DNA of 64,000 nucleotides, from positions 77,399,675 to 77,463,674 of the forward strand of contig NC_090322.1 in the NCBI RefSeq assembly GCF_040869045.1, in the 5' to 3' direction. The notes beneath the pieces were generated by a model, which did not search any database, was not told where the DNA came from, and worked only from the letters and a program-made list of their open reading frames with translations. The first letter of the stretch is position 1, and every line of letters starts with the position of its first letter. Of the stretch, positions 54,395 through 64,000 are shown in pieces. Origin of the DNA: Eurosta solidaginis. Taxonomy: Eukaryota; Arthropoda; Insecta; Diptera; Tephritidae. Made by a program: the position numbers and the translations under genes.

Positions 54395-54846
54395 CTACGT
54401 GGTCTCTGATTTGGTTGGTTATCTTGGTGACGATTTGGGGATATTGTTTGCTGGCGGATGTCACTTTCTTTAGCTTGAATGTTTCGTGTGCTATTTTCCT
54501 GGCTTGGTTGTGGTTCTGTTGGTTGGCTTGTTTGTATCGGCGGTTGGTTAGTTTGTTCTGTTTCTTGCGATACTTTGCAGGGTTCTTCGTTCGGTGTTTG
54601 CGACGGTGATTGCGTCTCTTGATTTTCTTGTTGCGGTGAATCGATCGGTTTGTTATTTGGCGTCTGAATGACATGATGGTATTCTTTCCTTTTCTGTTTG
54701 TTTGTATTTGGTTTCCTTATGTGGATACTGTTCCGTCTGTATTGTTTGTTTTTTGCTTTTATGATGAAGGATCGCTCCGACATCTTTTGTTCAATTTTGC
54801 CTTTTACCCAATTTTCTTTTGGATTTATCTTTATGTATACTTCATC
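54395..54846 (-). pseudogene. Gypsy-3 integrase C-terminal region and tail
   Basis: Frame 54852-54304 reads YIKINPKENWVKGKIEQKM then Gln/Asn/Pro-rich sequence to QRPRRERKV, where LINE-C m0 interrupts. It continues the integrase ending LKTGDEV at 55220 across the S1 SINE. Confidence 0.75.
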
Positions 54847-55220
54847 ATTCATTGGCGGCCACCGTGGTGTGATGGTAGCGTGCTCCGCCTATCACACCGT
54901 ACCCCCTGGGTTCAACTCCCGGGCAAAGCAACATCAAAATTTTAGAAATAAGATTTTTCAATTAGAAGAAAATTTTTCTAAGCGGGGTCGCCCCTCGGCA
55001 GTGTCTGGCAAGCGCTCCGATTGTATTTCTGCCATGAAAAGCTCTCAGTGAAAACTCATCTGCCTTGCAGATGCCGTTCGGAGTCGGCATAAAACATGTA
55101 GGTCCCGTCCGGCCAATTTGTAGGGAAAAATCAAGAGGAGCACGACGCAAATTGGAAGAGAAGCTCGGCCTTAGATCTCTTCGGAGGTTATCGCGCCTTA
55201 CATTTATTTTATTTTTTTTT
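54847..55220 (+). mobile_element. S1, tRNA-derived SINE (374 bp)
   Basis: Head resembles a tRNA: A box region GGTGTGATGGTAGC (54866-54879) and B box GGGTTCAACTCCC (54908-54920). A body follows (GCCGTTCGGAGTCGGCAT) and a T-rich/A-poor tail ending TTATTTTATTTTTTTTT. Exact 11-bp TSD TATACTTCATC (54836-54846, 55221-55231). Inserted in Gypsy-3 integrase codons. Confidence 0.85.
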
Positions 55221-55231
55221 TATACTTCATC

Positions 55232-55780
55232 CCCTGTTTTTAGATCTTTTTCTTCTTGTGTTCCTCTCTCGAAGTATTTTTTGTTCTTTATGCTTTGGTG
55301 TTTTATTTGATTCGGTACGTCCGATATTACATCCTGGTTTAGGTTTGCTGTGGGAATGTCGCATTTTAGCCATCTGCAGAATAGGCGTTTTGCTGGACTG
55401 GAGCCGATTTTGTTTGGTGTGTTTCTCCAGATTAGTAACGATTTGTAAAATTCTGAATTTGATGTCAATAGATGTTTTGCAATTTTTACGGCTGCTTCTG
55501 CTTTTCCGTTCGCTTGTTGGTGATGTGGACTGGAAGTGTGATGGTTGAATTCCCACTTTTCTGCGAATTTCTTGAATTCTGAGCTGGCGAAGTTGGTGCC
55601 GTTATCTGTAATGACTTTGGATGGTATGCCATGTCTGCTAAAATTCTTTCTGCATATGTTTACCGTTGTGGTGCCTGATAGATTATCTAGCTCGTCGATT
55701 TCGAAAAAGTCTGAGTAATGATCCACTGTTATTAAAAAGTATCTTGTCTTGTTGTTTATGGGCATCTCGAAGACATCCAT
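55232..55780 (-). pseudogene. Gypsy-3 integrase catalytic core
   Basis: Catalytic Asp in MDVFEMP, VDHYSDFFEID, second Asp in VITDNGTNFAS, Glu in QANGKAEAAVKIAK. All three DDE residues are present. Followed by IWRNTPNKIGSSPAK, then EEKDLKTGDEV, where S1 interrupts. The frame is shifted relative to the RNase H part (stop at 55800). Confidence 0.83.
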
Positions 55781-55799
55781 TGAAATGATTTCGAATGGG

Positions 55800-56807
55800 C
55801 TATGCGGGATCTCGGGAATTTTTAGTGGTTCTCGTTGCTGTTGTCTTGCATACTTCGCAGCTCTCTACTGTCCGTTTGATTTCGTCGGTTATACCTATCC
55901 AATATACGGTTTCCCTTGCCAGCTTTAGTGTTGATTCGATGCCTAGATGCGGTTGGTGAAGTTTGTTCAATATTTCGCTTCTAATTTTGTGTGGTACTAT
56001 GAGTCGGTTGATTTTGAACACCAGTCCGTTGTTGGTGACTAATTCGTCTCTTATTTTCCAATATTGTTTGATCGTGCCATCTATCTTTGTTTTGTCTTCG
56101 TTCCAACCGTCCTTTATTGTCTTTATTAGGGTTTGCATAAGGTTGTCTTCCTTTGTAGCTTGTTGTATTTTCTTCGTGGTTGTATCGCTGATGGGTTTGT
56201 CCTCAATGTCGTTGACTTTGTTGAAACGTTCGAGTTCTCTGTCGATTTGGTATATTTGGACGCAACTTTGGGGATCTTCCGGTGCCCTGGACAGTATGTC
56301 GGCCAGGTACATTTCTGTCCCTTTTTTGTATTTGATTGTGAAGTTATATTTCTGTAGTTCTAGAATCATTTGTTGTAATCTTTTGGGGGTTTTTAAGAGT
56401 GGTTTCTTGAATATGTTGATTAATGGTGAGTGATGGGTCTCGATTGTAATATTTCGTCTTCGGCTGATGTATTGATGGAATCTCTTATATGCAAACAGAA
56501 CACTCAGCATTTCCTTTTCGATTTGTGCGTAGTTTTGTTGTGTTGATGTTAGCGTTTTTGACGCGTATATAATGGGGTGTCTATTTTGTAGCAACGCACT
56601 ACCTAGCGCAAAAGAGGACGCATCTGTTTGTATTACGATTGGTTTGTTCGTGTCGTAGTATTTCAGAACTGGTGTTTTTGTTATAATGGTTTTGAGCTTT
56701 GAAAATGCATCTCCCTGTTCGTTTTCCCATACGAAGTTGCTTTTCACGTGTGTGACTCTTCGTAGCGGTTCTGTTATCTCGGATAAATTCCTTATGAATT
56801 TGCTCAA
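55800..56807 (-). pseudogene. Gypsy-3 RNase H and integrase zinc domain
   Basis: YLSKFI-type RT tail, then RNase H with QTDASSFALGSAL, EKEMLSVLFA, then KKGTEMYLADILSR. The integrase zinc-binding part is HQPHLGIESTLKLA with CEVCKTTA. The frame ends at 55800 just before the catalytic core and starts after a frameshift near 56820. Confidence 0.83.
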
Positions 56808-56830
56808 ATATGTTATTAGCCCCAGAAATC

Positions 56831-57505
56831 TTAGATTACTTTTTTGTCTTTGGGCCTAGGCATTTGTTTTATGGCTGAAATTTTGTTCGGGTCAGGTTTT
56901 ATTCCTTCGCTAGAGAGTATGTGTCCGAAGAATTTAATTTCGTTTTGACATATTTTCGCTTTTTCCCGGTTGATTTTGAGATTTTCTTGCCGTAAACGTT
57001 TGAGGAGTTGATGTAGGTTTTTGTTGTGGTCGTTCGTTGCGATTTCCTTGTTCTCACCTTTGCCGAATATAAGGATGTCGTCTGCGATGCAGACAACCCC
57101 TTTCAGACCTGATATTATTTGGTTTTGTCGCATTTGGAAGATTTCCATTGCAGGTTTTATACCGAATGGAACTAGCTTAAATTTGTATTTACCGTAAGGA
57201 GTCCAGAATGATGTTAATTTGCTGCTTTTTTCGTCCAATGGCAGTTGCCAGAATCCGTGCTTGGCGTCCAGTATCGAAAATATCTTTGCATCTGCTAATT
57301 CTTCTAAAATTTTCTCTACGGTTGGTAGTTGGTATTTTACGTCTTTAAGTGCTTCGTTAAGATGTTTCGGATCGATGCATATTCTCAGCTTGTTGTGTTT
57401 TTTTACCAATACTAGGTTACTGGTCCATTCCGTAAAGTCTGGTTCTTTTTCGATAACTCCCATGGTTTCCATCTCGCATAGCGTTGATTTTAATTGTTCG
57501 CGCAA
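56831..57505 (-). pseudogene. Gypsy-3 reverse transcriptase
   Basis: MGVIEKEPDFTEWTSNLVLVKK, LRICIDPKHLNEALK, FSILDAKHGFWQLPLDE (catalytic Asp), FKLVPFGIKPAMEIFQ, VVCIADDILIFG (catalytic ADD), KCQNEIKFFGH-type block. The order and the GYK.FK..PFGI wording resemble mag-clade elements. The open frame is 224 codons and ends RPKDKKV at a frameshift. Confidence 0.85.
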
Positions 57506-57674
57506 GGCAATCGGAATTCTTCTGGGCGGTTCGTTTCTGGGAGGGATGGCGTTGTCGATCTCGAGCGAGATGTTTCCTCTTAGTTTGCCTAGACCTTGAA
57601 ATACGTCTTTGTAGTTTTCGATGATTTCGCGTGCTTCGGTTTCGCCTGTGTTTTTTGTTACGTTTTTGCATACC

Positions 57675-57922
57675 TCAATGAGGTTTAATAGCTGGCAGGT
57701 TTGTAGTGATAGCAGCGGACAATGGTCGCTTTTTATGACGTAGAATGATAGTTTGTGTTCGAAGTTCGTGTGTTTGATGTTGAGTTTTGTTTTGCCTATT
57801 GGTACGATTTGAGGTCCTTTTACTATTTTGAGCTTTGTTCTTGTTTTGGTTATTGTTGGAGAGGCTTCGATTTTTTTTAGATCTTTTATTCCGATGATGT
57901 TGCAGGTTGCGCCTGTGTCCAG
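57675..57922 (-). pseudogene. Gypsy-3 protease
   Basis: After a TAA at about 57924 the codons read LDTGATCNIIGIKDLKK, the aspartic protease active site DTGA, and continue to LLSLQTCQLLNLIE. The stop immediately before the active site separates it from gag. Confidence 0.75.
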
Positions 57923-58375
57923 TTAACATTTTGTGTAGTGGACTTTGTTGTTGCGATTGATCATGTTTATTTGTACGTATAAGCCTTTTTCGTCTTTGTT
58001 TGTCTCGAATGTTTGTAGTACAAATCCTTCTTCGTCTTCTGATTCGGATGTTTCGCTGGTGTTGTCTGTTGCCTTGACTGCTTTGCTATTTTTGTTGTAT
58101 TTCACTGATTTTGATAAGCATACTTTTGCCCAGTGGCCTTTTTTGTTGCAATTTTTGCAAATTGAGTTTCTCGCCCTGCATTGTTGCAGGCTCTCGTGGT
58201 ATTCCATACCGCAGTATCTGCAATTTTCCCGCCCGCATGGTTTTTTCTTTGTAGGTTCTTTTTTTCCTTTTTTTGAATTTTGTTTATTTCCATAGGTTTG
58301 TTTTCCATGCTTTTCAGCTGTTTTTCTGTTGTTTCTTTCGATCTGCATATTTCGATGGCTTTTTCCAACGTGGTG
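57923..58375 (-). pseudogene. Gypsy-3 gag, C-terminal part with zinc knuckles
   Basis: TTLEKAIEICRSKE (gag capsid end) shifts near 58250 into GRENCRYCGMEYHE and CKNCNKKGHWAKVC, two CCHC-type knuckles, then an acidic stretch (SETSESEDEEGFV) before the protease. LINE-C m1 interrupts at 58375; the gag N-terminus is not recognisable beyond it. Confidence 0.78.
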
Positions 58376-58426
58376 TTGTTGTTATTGTTGTAGCAGTGCT
58401 TCGCCCCACCTAACAGACGCGACCGA

Positions 58427-59671
58427 TCACAAACTGTCATCAATATCCTCTAACGGGAGTCCAAGGAAACTTGCTGTTTCAACAGGGGTGGACCATAGGG
58501 AAAGGGGTGTTAGAGGCGTTGGTTCCACATTACAATTAAAGAGATGGTTGGTGTCATGTGGGGACACATTGCAAGCGGGGCATACATTTTGTATGTCGGG
58601 GTTGATTCTGGATAGGTAAGAGTTTAACCTGTTACAGTATCCAGAACGAAGTTGAGCCAGAGTGACACGCGTTTCCCTGGGGAGTATGCGTTCCTCTTTC
58701 GCAAGTTTTGGAAACTTTACTTTGAGTACTGGATTCACCGGGCAATTCCCGGCATAAAGGTCCGACGCCTGTTTGTGGAGTTCACCAAGGACCTGCTTGT
58801 GTTTTTTCGCTTCATACGGCTGGGTTCTCAGGTGCCGTATTTCCTTAAAATGCTTACGGAGATGACTCCTTAAGCCCCTAGGCGGTGCTGGCTCGTCAAT
58901 CAGATGTCTGTTGGGATGCCCAGGTTTCTGGGTATTCAACAGGAACTGTGTGGTCAGCATCTCGTTTCTTTCCCTGATGGGGAGTATTCTCGCCTCATTA
59001 TGCAGATGGTGTTCTGGGGACATAAGAAGACAGCCCGTGACAATTCTGAGAGCAGTATTTTGGCAGGCCTGTAGCTTCTTCCAGTGGGTAATTTTTAGGC
59101 TTGGCGACCATATGGGTGACGCGTAGCATGTAATCGGCTGGCTAATTGCTTTGTATGTAGTCATGAGCGTTTCTTTATCTTTTCCCCAGTTACTGCCAGC
59201 AAGGGATTTGAGGATTTTGTTACGGCTCTGAATTCTCGGAACAATTGCGGCTGCGTGCTCACCAAAATGTAGATCCTGATCAAACGTCAACCCCAAGATT
59301 TTGGGGTGTAGGACAGTCGGTAGCGTAGAGCCATCGACGTGGATGTTCAAAATGGTCGACATTTGGGACGTCCCTGTTGTAAATAAGGTCGCGGAAGATT
59401 TAGTCGGTGATAATGCCAGGTTTCGCGAGGCGAAAAAACTTGAGAGATCAGGGAGGTAGCCATTTATTTTATTGCATAGCTCATCGATCTGTGGGCCTGG
59501 GCCTGTGGCCATTACTGTGCAGTCATCGGCGTAGGAAACGATTGTGACTCCTTCCGGTGGTGAAGGTAGCTTAGATATGTAGAAATTAAACAAAAGTGGG
59601 GATAGGACACCACCCTGTGGCACCCCTTGTTTAATTCTCCTTGGCTTTGATGTTTCGTTTCTAAATTGCAC
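58427..59671 (-). pseudogene. LINE-C m1 reverse transcriptase, C-terminal 414 codons
   Basis: Open from QFRNETSKPRRIKQGVPQGG through VSYADDCTVMA (catalytic YADD), LALSPTKSSATLF and SGYCNRLNSYLSR to CPACNVSPHDTNHLFNC and the natural end VETASFLGLPLEDIDDSL. Upstream fingers (59763-60618) are in broken frames and split by S2. It gives the best view of the native LINE-C C-terminus. Confidence 0.83.
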
Positions 59672-60035
59672 CGATGCCTGCCAACCACCCAGATAATTTG
59701 CGGTCCACCTTTTAAGACATGGGGGAAGGGTAGACCCTTCCAGGTCTTGTAGTAACGAGCCATGGTTGATAGGTCTAGCGCTACGAGTACTGTTCTATGG
59801 TGGGGGTTTTGATTTACCCCGCAATTTATCTGGGTGCTAATGGCATTTAGCGCGGAGGTAGTGCTATGGAGTTATCTGAAGCCATGCTGGTGGGAGGCTA
59901 GCTGCAAATTTGGTTGGAAATAGGGGAGCAAAATTGCTTCAAGCGTCTTTGCTACTGGCGATAGGAGAGATATCGGACGATACGATTCTCCTATGTTAGC
60001 TGGTTTCCCCGCTTTAGTAGCGGAACCACCTTGGC

Positions 60036-60169
60036 TGTTGTTGTTGTAGCGATTAGGTTACTCCCCGAAGGCTTTGGGGAGTGTTATCGATGTGATGGTC
60101 CTTTGTCGGATACAGATCCGATACGCTCCGGTAACACAGCACCATTAAGGTGCTGGCCCGACCATCTCG
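60036..60169 (-). mobile_element. S2, 5'-truncated second copy (134 bp)
   Basis: Matches 37648-37792 (three hairpins and CAA tail). Flanked by a 14-bp TSD GGAACCACCTTGGC (60022-60035, 60170-60183) inside LINE-C m1. Confidence 0.85.
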
Positions 60170-60666
60170 GGAACCACCTTGGCCATTTTCCATTTTTCGG
60201 GTATGACAAAGGTGGAAAGAGACAGGTTGAAGACATTGCGCTAAATATTTGAAACCTTCTTTGACTAGGCTTTTAGACATGGCTATGCCGTCTGGTCCCA
60301 CTGCTTTGGATGGTTTAGCGTGCCCAATGGCGTCCTCAACCTCTTTAGCGGTGATGGTGATTGGTGACGCGCTGCATTTGTGTTTGCGTGTCTGTTGGCC
60401 CTCCATCTATCTTTGTCGACCGTAGAATGCATTATATATTGTCGGCAGAAAGCGCTCGCGCATTTTTTCGCATCCGACAGCACTTTATCGCCAAAGGCGA
60501 TGGAAACTTTGTATTTGTGCTTAGACAGATTCGATAGGGACTTTACGGTGGACCAAAGTTTACCCACACCGGTAGAGTGCTCCTCCCATTTCGCCCGCTT
60601 GTGTGCATCCACAAGCAATTTGATGCGTTGGTTTATATCCCTTATTTGGGGGTCGCCTGGATCATA

Positions 60667-60786
60667 GTGGTGGGTAATGACACTATTTTTTGAGTGTTAA
60701 CACAGTAGCACATGCACACTTTGCAGTGTTAACACATTGTGTTGACACAATTGTGTTATAACTGATTATCGAAAGTCGATATGAGT
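60667..60786. repeat. cluster of GTGTTAACAC palindromes
   Basis: GTGTTAACAC at 60694-60703 and 60726-60735, the near-palindrome TTGTGTTGACACAA at 60737-60750 and TTGTGTTATAAC after it. No gene. It lies between LINE-C m1 and the LINE-A tail. Confidence 0.6.
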
Positions 60787-61371
60787 GATTATTATTATTA
60801 TTTATTTATTATTACGGCGTTTTAAGCCCAAAACTTAGATTATTACAAATTTTAAATACATTTTAATAATAATAGGATTTCTAGCGTTTGGGGTGTCGGA
60901 ATGCATGAGATTCCGATCAGCACGGGAACTGGTGGTCCCAACGGGCGAGTCTTGGAGTCATATCATTGGGAGGTTGGAAGGACGTGTTTCCAATCCTGCC
61001 CTACTCCAAGACGTATGACAGTTTTATTATTTATGCTGTCGGAATGCATTTGATTCCGGTCAACCCAATAGCTAGCAGCTCAGCAGAATAAGCCACTCTT
61101 ATCGGACGGTTGGAAAGGACGTGTTTCCAATCCTCCCTGTACCAGCTTTTATGTAAACATAATTAATTATAATATATCATTGTTGTAGGAATATACGTGA
61201 TTCACATGAACACTCCAACTGTTTGTCTGGGACGATATTTTCAGGAATTCTTTCCTAATTTGATTGCGAACAATATATGTATTTGACCTGATGCATAAGG
61301 TTCCTCTGTGTCTATTTGGATTGCCGTGTACGCTCAAGGATCAGTAACATGAAATACAGATACAAAATATT

Positions 61372-62570
61372 TTATCTTATTGGAAGAGTTTTGCAATATT
61401 CTAATAAACTTTTTTTGAAGGTGTTTAAGTTTTCACAATTTTTAACATGATTAGGTAGTTCATTAAAACATTTCAGGCCTTTGTAAAATATATTTTGCTT
61501 GTCCATTTCTGTTTTGAGAAGAGGTAATCTAAAATTATTATTTTCCCTGATTATGTAAGAATGGGTTTCATTCACACAAACAAGTTTTTCACTTAGGTAG
61601 GCTGGTAATTTACCATGCTTGATATAAAATACAAATTTCATACTATGGTAAAATATCAACTGTTTCACGCTCAGCCAGTTTAGTGCATCAAGCATACTCT
61701 TTATGGAAGTGTCGTACTTCACTTTCAGTATAAATCTCATAGCTTTGTTTTGCATAATTTGTAACCTGTCTACTTGTGTTTCATTAGCAATAAAGAATAT
61801 TGTGTGCAATATAAGAAGTGCGGTTCTATGATGGATCTATAAACTTTCAACTTATATTTCTTACTAATAAGTTTACACGATCTCTTCCAAAATCCAATTT
61901 TTTTGCCCATTTTGGCAACAATATAATCAATATGATCTGTAAACCTCAGTTTATTGTCAATCAGGATCCCTAAGTACTTAAATATTTTGACATCCTCAAT
62001 GCTCGTATTCATTATTTTTAGATCAAAATTAAGTGATTCTCTATTGGTCGTCCTGGATAAAACCATGAACTTAGTTTTGTTAACGTTAAGCTTGAGTTTA
62101 TTAGTGCAAAGCCATCTATACAATGAGTCCAAATCTTCTTGCATTTTGCTCCTTGCTATTGAAATGTCCGTTTCATTTCCTTCAGGTAGCGCGTCATCTG
62201 CAAACAACCTGACTTTACTATATTTCAATGCTGATGATATGTCGTTTATGTAAATGTTGAACAGGATTGGTGCTAATACCGACCCTTGTGGTAAACCTAT
62301 GTCCACTTGTGCCTCGGATGAGACTACTGACTCGATGGTTGTTCTTTGTTTCCGGTCTGATAAGAAGCTTCTAAACCACTGCAATTCATTTTCCCTAATA
62401 CCAATTTTTTGTAGTTTATCAAGCATTATATTCCTATCAATTGTTTCGAACGCTCTTTTCAGGTCAATGAAAACTGCTACTATATGTTTTTTTAGGCTCA
62501 GCTCTTCCTTCCAGCTGGATATGACGCAATTTAACGCCGTCTCGCAAGAGTGCCTTTCTCGGAAACCCAA
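61372..62570 (-). pseudogene. LINE-A reverse transcriptase, minus copy
   Basis: GFRERHSCETALNCVISS, FIDLKRAFETID (catalytic Asp), GLPQGSVLAPILF, RLFADDALPEG (catalytic ADD), LNVNKTKFMVLSR in the 266-codon frame 62570-61770. The C-terminal part continues in 61809-61372 after a shift near 61800. N-terminal fingers are lost to the deletion at about 62665. Confidence 0.82.
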
Positions 62571-62725
62571 TTGTTCCTTTATAAGGATTTTATTATTTTC
62601 TAAGTAATTAAGCAGTTGATTTTTTATTACAATTTCCAGAATTTTTTCTATGTTTCGGTATAGTCACCCGTTGCTCTAGCTTGTGAGTGCAACCGGTATT
62701 TTAGTTTATTCAATTCTGTCAATTC

Positions 62726-63586
62726 TTAGTCATACCATTTATTTCTTAACTTTACCGTACTGTTTTTTTCAAACGTTAGTACTCCCATACAATCTAGTAA
62801 ACAAGTATTTGTATAGTTGAGCATGCCGTTTACATTCATGCTTCTTATTAAACTGAGATCGCAATTCCTCAGTAGAGTCGTCAAGTTATCGGCCGAATAA
62901 TTCTCCCAGGATGTTGATGAAATGACTCTTCGTAACGGGTTTGAATTACTTACTTTTATAGCAAATGAAATAGTTTCGTGATCGGATATTCTTTGGTCTT
63001 CAAGATTTACACAAGACAGTATATCAGCGTTTGCATATAATAAATCTATTTTTGTTTGGGAAGTTTCCGCGACTCTTGTATTGAAATTTATTTTTTGTTT
63101 CATTGCGCTACGTGCACAAATTTCATTCAGTTTGTAGCTACTCGAAGAGTTAATATTTAAGTTTATATTGAAATCTCCAACTAGAAGGGAACTCGTACCT
63201 GATTCTAATACTTCTGATAAAATACTCTCTACGTGCTTTAAAAATTCACTGTCACTAGAACTTGGGGAATGGTGCAACACACCTATTTGCCACTTAATGT
63301 CCACTTGCTTTAATTTTACTATAGCACACCATACATTTCTATCAATTGATCGATTAAACTTGACTTTGTACTTTATTTCCTTTTTCAGTAATATAACGAC
63401 CCCTCCCGTATGTCTACTATGAGAGTCGCAGCGAATTAATGTATACGGTGCAATATTAATTTCAGAATCAAGAATATCTGAAGTTATACGTGTTTCTGAG
63501 CATAAAACAATGTCCGGATCCACTTCTTCTATAATTTTTTCGAGCTCTGCTTTATTTGCTAACAAACTACAAATATTCAATTTCAA
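62726..63586 (-). pseudogene. LINE-A APE endonuclease and linker, minus copy
   Basis: A 286-codon frame: KLNICSLLANKAELEKIIEE, DIVLCSETRI (catalytic Glu), HTGGVVILLKK, GVLHHSPSSSD, LLVGDFNINLN (GDFN), DQRISDHETISF (SDH). Linker ends RNKWYD at a stop (62726). All APE catalytic signatures are present, but it is separated from RT by the stop and deletion. Confidence 0.83.
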
Positions 63587-63599
63587 ATATAAAGCATTT

Positions 63600-64000
63600 A
63601 TTACTGGGCCTGTACGTCTTGGTTGCTAAAAACCAACTCGTTGTTTTTCAAGTTTAAGCTTCCTTTGATAAACTGGGCAGTCATGGCTCATTATATTATG
63701 GTCTATATTGAGCATAAGACCTAACTGATTATTGGCATCTACGCAATTACCACATTTATTAATGGGCATGCTCTCCTTGCAGTTTTCTGCCCCATGTTCT
63801 CCCAGACATTTACTACATCTCTGTTTCAGAGTGCAATTGGCAGCTATGTGGTTAAACCCTAAACATTTGTAGCACCTTTTTACAGTTTGACCGTCATAAA
63901 CTGGGCAGCGATCCCATCCAACATTAATTTTCTTATGTCTCAGGATGGCCTCATAATATTTATGCTCTATTTCTAGTTATAACTGCATTAATATGCTGTC
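63600..64000 (-). pseudogene. LINE-A ORF1, 3' part with zinc knuckles (partial)
   Basis: Minus codons near 63890-63780 give CYKCLGFNHIAANC and a second C-x2-C knuckle, like 19600-19735. The rest lies beyond the window. Codons are broken near the edge. Confidence 0.65.

Larger units (their letters stand above)
37373..58375 (-). mobile_element. Gypsy-3, mag-like Ty3/gypsy element, heavily interrupted
   Basis: Minus order: gag (58375-57923), protease, RT, RNase H and integrase (57922-55232), SINE S1, integrase tail (54846-54395), LINE-C m0 and its internal nest (54380-38005), Pol end (37997-37975), SINE-like S2, Pol stop and 3' LTR (37644-37373). The Pol frame reads across the LINE-C and S2 TSDs (ERKVPTKLKDYVID then stop), proving that these now distant pieces were one element. 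The 5' LTR and gag N-terminus are missing. Confidence 0.8.
58376..60666 (-). mobile_element. LINE-C m1, 5'-truncated copy in Gypsy-3 gag
   Basis: CAA/TAA-type tail at 58376-58392, RT up to 60666. Possible 6-bp TSD GTGGTG (58370-58375, 60667-60672), shorter than those of other copies. This copy keeps the FCRQYIMHSTVD region deleted in p1 and the Glu codon that is a stop in p1. Confidence 0.82.
60787..64000 (-). mobile_element. LINE-A, minus-strand copy running off the window
   Basis: Tail and 3' UTR 60787-61371, RT 61372-62570, endonuclease 62726-63586, ORF1 3' end 63600-64000 with double zinc knuckle (near 63880-63780). An internal deletion at about 62665 removes roughly 0.55 kb of linker and RT start relative to 22411-25575. 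Confidence 0.85.

Noticed and set aside
54860..54935. A tRNA gene
   Set aside because: A and B boxes look good, but the acceptor stem does not close, the sequence continues into a SINE body and tail, and the 374-bp unit has an 11-bp TSD.
1..64000. CRISPR array or bacterial operon
   Set aside because: No regularly spaced short repeats with unique spacers. Introns, LINEs, SINEs and AATAAA signals point to a eukaryotic nuclear genome.

Overview
The window looks like repeat-rich nuclear DNA of an insect, most probably a higher fly. My best guess is a tephritid fruit fly, from the style of the (CAA)n-tailed LINE and of the tRNA-headed SINE; this is inference, not a database match. No bacterial-type operons, rRNA genes or CRISPR arrays are visible. 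Almost everything is transposable-element sequence in nested layers. The only host-gene sequence I can name is an unprocessed 3' fragment of the cysteine desulfurase Nfs1 (27.2-27.7 kb) and the 5' exons of a mitochondrial seryl-tRNA synthetase (36.2-37.35 kb).

Layout. 1-5785: minus-strand Ty3/gypsy element (Gypsy-1) with one LTR, a SAP-domain gag and a 1.63-kb gag-protease segment present three times in tandem. 5903-19228: a minus-strand Osvaldo/Ulysses-like Ty3/gypsy element (Gypsy-2). Its flanking direct repeats, 2.5 and 3.35 kb, are interpreted as very long LTRs because a tRNA-Lys-like primer-binding site abuts one of them. A Penelope-like fragment lies in its leader. 19.2-26.4 kb: LINE-A fragments, an old gypsy remnant and copies of a dispersed repeat (M3). 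26.8-28 kb: a MITE (M1) joined to the Nfs1 fragment. 28.06-31.85 kb: near full-length minus-strand LINE-D. 32.4-36.14 kb: several MITEs with clear target-site duplications (TSDs), an RTE-type fragment and two histone-type 3' stem-loops.

36.2-60.7 kb: SerRS-m exon sequence, split by a poly(A) retroposon, runs into an intron holding Gypsy-3 (mag-like, minus strand; 3' LTR at 37373-37599, body at 54.4-58.4 kb). A minus-strand LINE-C copy (m0) inserted into the 3' end of Gypsy-3; its 14-bp TSDs are now about 16.4 kb apart (37991 and 54381). Inside it lie LINE-B, further LINE-C copies and a 7.28-kb head-to-tail tandem duplication with a 5-bp microhomology junction. A second LINE-C copy (m1) interrupts the gag of Gypsy-3. 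A SINE-like element (S2) occurs twice with TSDs, and a tRNA-derived SINE (S1) once. 60.8-64 kb: LINE-A on the minus strand, continuing off the window.

LINE-A, -B, -C and -D are labels used only here. The LINEs share the usual design: zinc-finger domain, APE endonuclease, reverse transcriptase. LINE-C is the most complete (601-codon RT reading frame) and carries a 2A-like peptide motif with two PHD-like fingers. Most coding regions carry stops, frameshifts or truncations, so nearly all are called pseudogenes.
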